From contig WRHG01000007.1 of assembly GCA_009783365.1 (NCBI GenBank), positions 1-21,996 on the forward strand: a DNA stretch of 21,996 bases. The letters run 5' to 3'. Under the pieces are notes generated by a model that made no database searches, was not told where the DNA came from, and was given only the letters and a program-made list of their open reading frames with translations. Positions 14,724-21,996 of this stretch are shown here, piece by piece. Position 1 is the first letter of the stretch, and the number at the start of each line of letters is the position of its first letter. A program made the translations under genes and the position numbers. The DNA is from Clostridia bacterium (GTDB taxonomy: Bacteria; Bacillota_A; Clostridia; Christensenellales; Aristaeellaceae).

Positions 14724-17700
14724 TTACGGAACCGGGCGGTTTGGCCCTCCAGGATTGACGCCGACCTTCTTTCCGGGCCGGGCGCTTCCATAACCATACC
14801 CGTAGCCAGACGCCCGGCGGATCCTGCCGCCGTCCTTGTCCATATCATAGAACGGGTTTGCGGCCCGTTCCATGTAGTCCTTGCCAAACCGGGCGTCATC
14901 CCTGGCCATGACCCGTACCGCAAAGCGGTCGGCGTCACAGCCCGCCGGCGCGGTGAACGTCAGGGACCGGGTGCGCTCCGTTTCCCCCGAAACGCCGTCA
15001 TTTACGACAACCCATGGTCCGGACAACCCGGCGGCAGAGTATTCCACGCTGTACTCCAGCAGGCTCTCCGGGGTCTCCGGGTCGGCGCTCTTGCTCCAGG
15101 TTACCGTCACCCGCCGGCCGTCATCGCTGCCCGAATCCCAATCCAAGCTTACATCCGCGGGAGCGGCGGGAGCGCGGTTAACCGGGGTCACCGTGATCTT
15201 GACAGGCACATCCACGTACTTTGGCCAGGCATTCACATCCGGGCTGACCGAAGCCCAGGAGCTTGGATCTGCGAGATTGTAACTGCCGTCCGGATCTCCC
15301 CTGTCATAGATGCGCAGTATGTAGTGATACGTTCCGAAAGCGCCGTCCGCCGGCGCGAAGTCATATTGCGCGTTTGCGCCGCCGGCCGCCGGCTGCGACA
15401 GCGTGAAGACGCCCAGGCCGTTGCGATAGGGAGTAACTTTCTCCAGGCCATCGGCGGGGTCCACCAGGACGTAGCGCAAATCGGCCGGGCCGGTCTCCGC
15501 GTCGGCGGCGGTGAAACGCACGGGACCCAGTGTCGCATTCGCCGGAAAAACATGTTCCACCGACGCTTTTTTCGGTACCGGCGGGGTATTATAGGGACTC
15601 ACCACAAGGGTTACGGTCCGCCGGCGCGCGGCGCCCAGGGCGTCCGTGGCGGTGAACGTAAGCGCAACGCTGCCGGTTTGGTTCTCCTCGGGCTTGATAA
15701 AAACACTCAGGTAGTTCCCGCGCTTTTCGATGCCATAACAGGCCGGATTGGGAAGAAGCGCGCTGCCGTCGGGGACCGAAATCTCAATCACCGCGCCCGG
15801 AAGCTCATCCCACACATTGAACCCGAATATCCCCGGAGGGCTCGAAGGGCCGGTCCGCTTGCCCATCACCCATACGACGGGATCCGGTTGTTTTTTGTTA
15901 AAATGCCAGGCGCCGCTTCCGTCCTCAAAGGAGATGTAAGGCGGCTGATTGACCGGCTTCACGTCGAAGGTGACCGTTCCGGCTGTGTCTGAAAGATTGC
16001 CGGACGAATCCGCGACGCTGAACGTGAAGGAATCCTCGCCGCAGAAATCCTCATCAGGGATATAACGCACGTCAAAACCGTCGGCCCATGGGTTTGGATT
16101 CACTTCGCCGGGGAAGCCGGCGGATCCCTCACCGCTCATATCCCTGTAGATCAACCTGCCGTTGGAGACGGGCGACAGAATGGTAAAGCGAAGGGCCTCG
16201 CCCTTCTTGTTGACGTCGGCGCCGTGAACGGCGCCGACCAGCTTGATCCCATACTCCTTGTACTCATTGACGGCATTCATGGCCGCGGGATAGGTCGCGT
16301 CATAAGCCTCCGGCGGGCGGCTTACATGTTCAATTTCGAAAATAACCGTGCCGGTGAAGTAACCGCCTTCACCGTCCGACACGGTGAAGCTGACCGCGCC
16401 GAACGCTTCCGGATCCGCCGGCCACTCGGCTCCGTCCCCTGTGGAGAAATGCGCCTCGGGAACATACCGAAGCACTCCGCCGCCGATGTTGGAGGCCGAT
16501 ACATAGTGGCTGACCGGAGCGACCGATAGCAGGATTATGTCGTTGCCTTCTGGGTCCGCAAACAGCCTGGTGATCTCTTCCTCAAACGTTTCGCCCTCTT
16601 TGATGGCGCGGAAGAAGACCGTGCCCGCCTCGCCGTCTGCCCGTACGGGCGGCAGGTTCACCGGCTTGATATACACGCCGCATGTGGCGGCCGATTGCTC
16701 GCCGCCGTTTTTTTCCGCAGCCGTGAATTGAATCCTCGTTCTATCCAGGAGGCCGGGATGACTCGCGCCGCGCGCGGGGACCACTTCCGCCGTGCAGGCG
16801 TACACGTGATCCCGCTCCGTGCCTATGGATTCCACGATGACGGGGCTTATGACGTGATCCCTGAAGTCCGGGGCAAGAACACCCGTGCCCATGACAGCGG
16901 CCGTGATGTCCGGCCCGCCGGGATTGGTAACGACGCCGTCCTCTCCCACCACGTAGCCCCTGTCCACATCTCTCACAAAGAAGGAGATCCGGAAACTTTG
17001 ATTCCGGTCGGTGGAATACTCCGCGTTCAAGCCATAAATTTCAGGCGGGTCATTGACCGGTATCACATGCACCAGCAGGGTTCCCGCATCGGACGCCACA
17101 TCCGGATCTCCATCCACCTCGATTCGGTACTCAATGACCACCACATCCTCCGCATCCTCATGGAAGAAGCGGGGGGCGGGCGTGAACGTAATCCTGCGGT
17201 TGCCTAATACCTCCACGCTTCCCTCGCCGGAGTCAATGGACGGGTTGCCGGCATGGCTTGGGCCTGACAGGTAAGCGTTCAAGATGGTGACATTCAGCAA
17301 AGCGTTATTGGGATTGTTTGCCTGTGTAACAACATCGAAGCCGGCCGCGGTATGCTCGGGGATGTCCGCCCGCGCGCCGTCCAGGAGCAGGAGTGGCTTG
17401 GAACTGCCTGTCACCCGTACCTCCACGTCCAGCCTGGTTTGCAGCATTCCGTCGCCGCAGAGAAAGCCCAGCGTGGTGCGGCCCCTGTTTAGGCCCGTTA
17501 TCGTTACATACCAGTCGGGGTCGTCGCCGCGTTCTACCCGGATCTGGTTCGTATTGACGATCAGATCTCCCGTGTCTATTCCGTCCTCGACAAGGCCGGT
17601 TCCGGATACCACGGCCAGGTACAGCTCATCAAACGCGTTGTCGGTATCCGTGGTAGTAACTTTGAATGTGAACGTCTCCCCGCTGCCTATCAGGAGGGTA

Positions 17701-20700
17701 TCGCCGGCATAGTGGTTTTCGAGGGAAATCACCGGCGGTTTATTGACGGGTTCGATCACAACCGTCAGCTTTCCGGTGGCGGCCAAAGGCACGCCGTCCG
17801 AATCCACGCCACCATATTCGCTCCGACCGTATCCATTGTTTACCGTATACCATAATTCAACGGTTCCGCTGGCGTCCGGCTTGGGGTTGACGGTAAGGGT
17901 ATAGAGGCTGTCAGGCGCCGGAAGGGCGGTAACGGCGGGGGCCGTGAGGCCGCTGGCGGGGACCTGTGACCGGGTATCAACCAAGGCGCTGTACGCCAGC
18001 ATGTTCTCAGGGGTATTGACGGGCGCGAAGGTAAGAGTGCCGGACAGGTTCGCGGCCGAGGCATGGATATACGGGGTCAGGTCGAAGGTTGCAGGGACAT
18101 CCTCCGTCATCCTCAGCGTCCTGCTTTCCACAATACAGGGCGCGTCGCCCACCCCTGCCCTGTCGTCATAGATGACGAGGGTTACCGTGGCCCAGTTGGA
18201 AACTTTCCGGACGCCGTTATCCGGCCGTTGGCTTCGGATCCTGTACCGAAACATATAGACGCCGGGCGTGCCGGGCAGGTTGACCAGAAAATTCGTGTTA
18301 TCCTGAACCGAGACTCCCAGCGGCGGGTGATTTTGATCCTCAAAATCGTGAATCCGCCAAGATTGATCGCCCCCGTCCGGATCCCGGTCGTTTTCCGTCA
18401 CGCCGGGAGACAGCGGAACGCCTGTGCTACCCGCCGCGGATATTGGGAATATGTATAAGTCGTCCTCCGCCGCCAGTGGCTGCTCGGGATCGACAATCAT
18501 AACATGAACCGTGGCTGTGGCAGTCAACCCGCCGCCGTTGATGAGGGTGTAGGTGAAGGAATCCGGCTGGGCGGCATGATCGGCGCTCCCCTCGCCCACA
18601 GCGTGGTACGCTATTTCACCACGCGCGGGATCCATGGTCAGGATACCCCGGCCCAAATCGGATTTGCCCGAGGCAGGGTCAGCCTGGCTGCCCATGCAGG
18701 CGATCCTGACATTCTTTGGGATTACGCTGTCCGCGGCGTCAGAAACCACCTGAAAGGTGTAACTCTCGCCGCACGGCACATCCACCGTATAGTCTTTGGC
18801 ATCCGGCGGCTTGACCGGGCTGACCGCCGTCACCCTGAAGGTTATGGTCTCCTGAACAGGCTCCCTGCCGAACTCCTGAACCTTTGCGTTGATCGTAATG
18901 AAGCCCACGCCCTCCTGACCCTTGGCGATGGTGAAGTTCACCTGCGAAGCCTGCGGACGGTTCCCGCCGCCCGCCAGCCACACCGCGGACTGCCCGGGGC
19001 TGCCCAGCGTCACGTTGGTAAGCAGTCCGGCATTGTCGGAAACGGCTTTTACGCTCAGGTTGCACGGCACGTTCTGCGGGATGTTCAAAACTTCCACGGC
19101 ATGGCTGAAGCTTTGGTCCGCCACCTTGCTGACGGTCTGTACATAGTCGGGTATCCGCGCCACGGCGAGGGGGGCATCCCGGCGCTCCACACAGATGGTG
19201 ATCGTGCTTTCATTCGCGTGGGAGGGTTCACCGGTATGATCGTTTCCATCCAGAGCCCGATAATGGATCACCACATCGCCTTCAAATCCATGAGGGGGCG
19301 TGTAGAGGAAGGATTCAAAGGCAGCGCATATGCCCCCCATGCCGTCCTTCACCTCGGCGGCCTCGCCAATGCCCTCCAGGACCCCCCTGCCCAGCGCGTT
19401 TACGGCATCCATGTCAATATATGCGTACAGCGCGTCTCCATCCACATCATAGTCATTGTCCAAGGGATTGAGGAAGATTGGGACGCCGCCGTATGCCCTG
19501 TACTCAACCGGAAAAGCGAATGGGCGATGCTCTACCGGGTCTACATAGACTTCCAAGGTCTTCGCGGTATAGAGCTCCCCGTCGGAAACCAACAAGGTGA
19601 GCGCGATTGGCGGCCCGTCCGTTGGTTCCCACTTGGCATAGGCCTGTGGTTTGATCCAGAGCCGCTTCTCCCCGGTAAGCGAATCTTCCTCAACCCAAAG
19701 ACCGGTATCGTCGATGATCTCTTTCATGCCGGAAGATGTCAGCACAATCAGATCTTCATCCCTCGTGTCCCGGTCGGAATAGTTTACCTCAAACGGGCCG
19801 GAAATTCTATCTCCGGGGATATGGAGGGGTTGTAAACCGGGAAGAATCTCCTCCACCACAGGAGGATGATTCACATGGTCCACCCGGATGGTACAGATGC
19901 CCGTATCGGTCAGTCCCCCGCACGTTACCGTGAAGCCTACCTGGATTTCCCCCCATGTGTCCGGGGCGGGGGTGAACGTATATTCCTCCGCGCCCGGTTC
20001 TTTTGCCAGGGTTCCTAAAGACGCGGCACCGGCGGGGTTGGCGGCCTCGCGAAGAAAACCGTTCACGAGGGGGATATCAAAAACCACGTCCGAAAAAAGC
20101 GTGTTGATGAGTTCCACCCGGTCCGCGTCAGCCAGTTTGAAGGTGATCGGCTCATTTTCACGGGTGGTCAGGGTAAAATCCTTCGCCGCCGGCCCATGGT
20201 CCGCCGGGGCAATATGGAGGGTAAAGCTGTCTTCCGTAACGCGAAAGCCGTCGGATACTCTCAGCCGCAGCTGGACCTCGCCGGATGCGTGGCGCTTCGG
20301 CGTGACGAGGATGCTGCAGTTCCCTTCCTCATCCAGGCTGGTAACGGAGCAATCCTCGAGAAGGCTGCCGTTCCGATAGGCAAAAACCTGCACGCCCAAG
20401 GCGTCGTACGGCGTGGCGTCGTCCACGATTTGGATCGGGTATCTATGCTCCTTCGCGTCTCCCGGGTCGCAGTGTTCGGGGAAAAAGTCGTCCGCCAAGC
20501 CGGTAATCACGGGCGCTTTGTTTTCAATCGGTATCCGAATGGTGACGACGGCCCGGCTTTTCACGCCAGCCCGGGTCACCGTGTATTCGAAGGTATCCGT
20601 GCCGGACGTATTATAGGGCGGGGTATAATTGATCCTGGCGCCGTTTGCGGCCAGCACGGCGGCGCCCGGGCTTCCGTCGGCGCCCGTCAGGGTGGGCGCG

Positions 20701-21890
20701 GTCAGGGAATCCGGGTCAATCTTAATTACGTAACCATCAGCCGTATCCGGGCAGGCGGCCCCTTTGAGCACATCCAGCGAAACCGCCTCCACCGCGCTTG
20801 ACGGAAACTGCTTTTGAATCACGAATTCCTCGTCCCGCAATGTCACGGGGGAATGAAGCTTGTTTATGACCATCGCGACATCATAATGGACGGCGGCGGA
20901 CGCGCCCTGGGCGTCCGTTACGGTGACGGCAAAGGAATCTTCGCCATGATAGCCCTTGTGTGGAATATACTTGAGCATGGGGCTGTCCGTCCCGTTACCG
21001 GGGAATGTTACCATGCCGAAGGACGGTCCCATGCCTGGGACCAGGCTGAATGTCAATTGCGCGTAAGAATGATCCGCGTCGTATGCGATTTTCGTAAGAT
21101 CCATCTCGTGGAAGGTACCCTCGTCGATCGTGAAAACCGGCGGCGCCTCGCCCGGCATCTCTCCTTGGGAGACGAATGCCGGCGCGTCGTTTACATAGGT
21201 TATGGTTACCGGGATCTCAACCGGAACAGAGTCTCCCCAAGGGAGGCCGCCGCTGTGGCTCTGCGCGGCAACCGTAATGGCGTCCGACTCCGTGGCCGTG
21301 CCGGCCGGCAGATGATGATCGGCGCCATGCCGATAGGCAAGGATCGGGCCAACGCCGCCCAGCCAATATGCTTCGCCTCTGCTTTCTTTGGATTCTTCCA
21401 AAATTTGGAAAACAACCTCGCCGCCGCTCTCCAAGCTGCAGAAAGCCCGTAAATCTATAATACACTCCCCGTGTTCGTCCACCTTCACGGCAAGGCCGTC
21501 CGTATTCCATACAGGCGGAAGGAAAGGCGGGTTCGTTATGCCGTCATCCGCGTTCAGCTCGGCTGGGCCGCCGTCGCCGTCCTCCGCAGGCAGCCCGTCA
21601 CCGGCGGGCATACCGCCAGCCGTTTGGGTTTCCCCATCGCCGTCCGGGAAAGCACTGCCGTCCCCAGGCGTTTTTTCGCCCTCGGGAATGCCGCTGTTCT
21701 CTGGATCGGCGCCGTCCTCAGGCGGAATGGAACCTTCGCCCCAGCCATCCGCCGCCAGTTCGGTATCAACCCCGGCATCAAAAGAGCTATCGGCGAACGC
21801 CGCAACCGCAGCAAAAGAACCGCCCGGCAGCATCGTCACGCAAGCCATGAGAGCCAACAGTTTTCGTAAAAAACGGAAGGGGTTCTTCAT
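14724..21890 (-). CDS. Giant secreted protein with about 17 tandem cadherin/Ig-like (tandem-95) repeats
   Basis: The 2388 residues begin with a signal peptide (FRFLRKLLALMACVTML, likely cut near residue 33) and an acidic Asp/Gly/Pro-rich stretch (about 41-115). From about residue 230 to 2233 there are 18 linker motifs such as YVNDAPAF, IEPVNKPPVI, VIPVNDPPEI, VKPVNQPPYI and VTPVNRAPAA, spaced on average about 118 residues. Each closes one beta-sandwich and opens the next; D-x-D-x-D-type calcium sites and GxDSFxxxVxD strands (GEDSFAVTVTD, GEDSFTFSVAD) recur. This is the cadherin-like/Big_9/VCBS group of adhesins. A fibronectin-III-like domain follows (about 2235-2335), then a tail with GYGYGYG and a basic Gly/Pro end. 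No LPXTG, SLH, cell-wall-binding or membrane segment is seen at the C-terminus. The ATG has AAGGTGG 6 nt upstream. Its partner is unknown. Confidence 0.9.
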   Translation of the reverse strand: MKNPFRFLRKLLALMACVTMLPGGSFAAVAAFADSSFDAGVDTELAADGWGEGSIPPEDGADPENSGIPEGEKTPGDGSAFPDGDGETQTAGGMPAGDGLPAEDGDGGPAELNADDGITNPPFLPPVWNTDGLAVKVDEHGECIIDLRAFCSLESGGEVVFQILEESKESRGEAYWLGGVGPILAYRHGADHHLPAGTATESDAITVAAQSHSGGLPWGDSVPVEIPVTITYVNDAPAFVSQGEMPGEAPPVFTIDEGTFHEMDLTKIAYDADHSYAQLTFSLVPGMGPSFGMVTFPGNGTDSPMLKYIPHKGYHGEDSFAVTVTDAQGASAAVHYDVAMVINKLHSPVTLRDEEFVIQKQFPSSAVEAVSLDVLKGAACPDTADGYVIKIDPDSLTAPTLTGADGSPGAAVLAANGARINYTPPYNTSGTDTFEYTVTRAGVKSRAVVTIRIPIENKAPVITGLADDFFPEHCDPGDAKEHRYPIQIVDDATPYDALGVQVFAYRNGSLLEDCSVTSLDEEGNCSILVTPKRHASGEVQLRLRVSDGFRVTEDSFTLHIAPADHGPAAKDFTLTTRENEPITFKLADADRVELINTLFSDVVFDIPLVNGFLREAANPAGAASLGTLAKEPGAEEYTFTPAPDTWGEIQVGFTVTCGGLTDTGICTIRVDHVNHPPVVEEILPGLQPLHIPGDRISGPFEVNYSDRDTRDEDLIVLTSSGMKEIIDDTGLWVEEDSLTGEKRLWIKPQAYAKWEPTDGPPIALTLLVSDGELYTAKTLEVYVDPVEHRPFAFPVEYRAYGGVPIFLNPLDNDYDVDGDALYAYIDMDAVNALGRGVLEGIGEAAEVKDGMGGICAAFESFLYTPPHGFEGDVVIHYRALDGNDHTGEPSHANESTITICVERRDAPLAVARIPDYVQTVSKVADQSFSHAVEVLNIPQNVPCNLSVKAVSDNAGLLTNVTLGSPGQSAVWLAGGGNRPQASQVNFTIAKGQEGVGFITINAKVQEFGREPVQETITFRVTAVSPVKPPDAKDYTVDVPCGESYTFQVVSDAADSVIPKNVRIACMGSQADPASGKSDLGRGILTMDPARGEIAYHAVGEGSADHAAQPDSFTYTLINGGGLTATATVHVMIVDPEQPLAAEDDLYIFPISAAGSTGVPLSPGVTENDRDPDGGDQSWRIHDFEDQNHPPLGVSVQDNTNFLVNLPGTPGVYMFRYRIRSQRPDNGVRKVSNWATVTLVIYDDRAGVGDAPCIVESRTLRMTEDVPATFDLTPYIHASAANLSGTLTFAPVNTPENMLAYSALVDTRSQVPASGLTAPAVTALPAPDSLYTLTVNPKPDASGTVELWYTVNNGYGRSEYGGVDSDGVPLAATGKLTVVIEPVNKPPVISLENHYAGDTLLIGSGETFTFKVTTTDTDNAFDELYLAVVSGTGLVEDGIDTGDLIVNTNQIRVERGDDPDWYVTITGLNRGRTTLGFLCGDGMLQTRLDVEVRVTGSSKPLLLLDGARADIPEHTAAGFDVVTQANNPNNALLNVTILNAYLSGPSHAGNPSIDSGEGSVEVLGNRRITFTPAPRFFHEDAEDVVVIEYRIEVDGDPDVASDAGTLLVHVIPVNDPPEIYGLNAEYSTDRNQSFRISFFVRDVDRGYVVGEDGVVTNPGGPDITAAVMGTGVLAPDFRDHVISPVIVESIGTERDHVYACTAEVVPARGASHPGLLDRTRIQFTAAEKNGGEQSAATCGVYIKPVNLPPVRADGEAGTVFFRAIKEGETFEEEITRLFADPEGNDIILLSVAPVSHYVSASNIGGGVLRYVPEAHFSTGDGAEWPADPEAFGAVSFTVSDGEGGYFTGTVIFEIEHVSRPPEAYDATYPAAMNAVNEYKEYGIKLVGAVHGADVNKKGEALRFTILSPVSNGRLIYRDMSGEGSAGFPGEVNPNPWADGFDVRYIPDEDFCGEDSFTFSVADSSGNLSDTAGTVTFDVKPVNQPPYISFEDGSGAWHFNKKQPDPVVWVMGKRTGPSSPPGIFGFNVWDELPGAVIEISVPDGSALLPNPACYGIEKRGNYLSVFIKPEENQTGSVALTFTATDALGAARRRTVTLVVSPYNTPPVPKKASVEHVFPANATLGPVRFTAADAETGPADLRYVLVDPADGLEKVTPYRNGLGVFTLSQPAAGGANAQYDFAPADGAFGTYHYILRIYDRGDPDGSYNLADPSSWASVSPDVNAWPKYVDVPVKITVTPVNRAPAAPADVSLDWDSGSDDGRRVTVTWSKSADPETPESLLEYSVEYSAAGLSGPWVVVNDGVSGETERTRSLTFTAPAGCDADRFAVRVMARDDARFGKDYMERAANPFYDMDKDGGRIRRASGYGYGYGSARPGKKVGVNPGGPNRPVP

Positions 21891-21937
21891 TACTTCCCAC
21901 CTTATGCCCCCGCGCCGGAGAGCGGCTTATATAAAAG

Positions 21938-21949
21938 GATAGCCCTATC
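21938..21949. promoter_or_regulatory. 12-bp inverted repeat GATAGCCCTATC upstream of the giant surface-protein gene
   Basis: Two 5-bp arms (GATAG/CTATC) around CC lie 48 bp upstream of the giant gene's ATG, just downstream of a weak promoter candidate. It could be an operator; it is short enough to be chance. Confidence 0.25.
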
Positions 21950-21957
21950 AAAAGGGG

Positions 21958-21986
21958 GTTGTATCCATCAATCGCAATGGTTACAA
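21958..21986 (-). promoter_or_regulatory. Weak promoter candidate for the giant surface-protein gene
   Basis: The minus strand has TTGTAA (21981-21986), a 17-nt spacer and TACAAC (21958-21963), each 4 of 6 consensus. It would start transcription near 21951, about 60 nt before the ATG. A better promoter could lie beyond the window edge at 21996. Confidence 0.3.
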
Positions 21987-21996
21987 AGTTTCTACA

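Noticed and set aside
18504..19835. 443-codon open frame on the plus strand
   Set aside because: It lies entirely antisense to the giant repeat protein, whose frame has signal peptide and repeat structure; the antisense translation shows no recognisable domain. The same applies to the plus-strand frame at 14667-15992.
14724..21890. CRISPR or DNA-level tandem repeats in the giant gene
   Set aside because: The repeats are seen only in the protein (recurring P-V-N-x-P-P linkers); the DNA copies are too divergent to be a direct-repeat array.

Overview
The window (about 22 kb, rather GC-rich) looks like chromosomal DNA from an anaerobic Gram-positive bacterium, most likely a member of class Clostridia (Bacillota). 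The evidence is a Rex redox repressor, a YidC/Jag/YidD set of Firmicute type, a VanW-family envelope protein, strong AGGAGG-like ribosome binding sites with ATG, GTG and TTG starts, and a ferredoxin/[FeFe]-hydrogenase-like sensor kinase. I saw no tRNA, rRNA, CRISPR array, transposase or phage gene. Everything except uppP is on the minus strand, and no gap without a gene exceeds 300 bp.

Layout from left to right: (a) 1-3114, the N-terminal 1038 residues of a secreted surface protein built from SdrD-B/Cna-B-like modules, whose C-terminus lies outside the window, with a near-consensus promoter. (b) 3248-4147, a secreted stand-alone metallo-beta-lactamase-fold hydrolase resembling the ComEC C-terminal domain. 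(c) 4303-5151, plus-strand uppP, divergent from (b) and with its own promoter. (d) 5155-7723, a two-gene rex-vanW unit that meets uppP tail to tail with 3 bp between. (e) 8009-10685, the classic rpmH-rnpA-yidD-yidC-jag cluster, with an excellent promoter, a probable intrinsic terminator/attenuator after rpmH, and tightly coupled downstream genes. (f) 10822-14631, a 1269-residue soluble hybrid histidine kinase whose input region is two ferredoxin clusters, an H-cluster-like [FeFe]-hydrogenase domain, a further Fe-S domain, PAS and GAF, followed by HisKA, HATPase and two receiver domains. (g) 14724-21890, a 2388-residue secreted protein with about 17 tandem cadherin/Ig-like (tandem-95 type) repeats and a terminal fibronectin-III-like domain.

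Two themes stand out. One is envelope biology: two very large surface proteins, UppP for the lipid carrier of cell-wall synthesis, VanW, and YidC/YidD/Jag for membrane-protein insertion. The other is redox sensing: Rex for NADH/NAD+, and the hydrogenase-like kinase for H2 or cellular redox state. The kinase is the most unusual item. It keeps the four cysteines expected to hold the H-cluster [4Fe-4S] unit but lacks the catalytic proton-relay cysteine, which suggests a sensor rather than an enzyme. Its partner regulator is not in the window.
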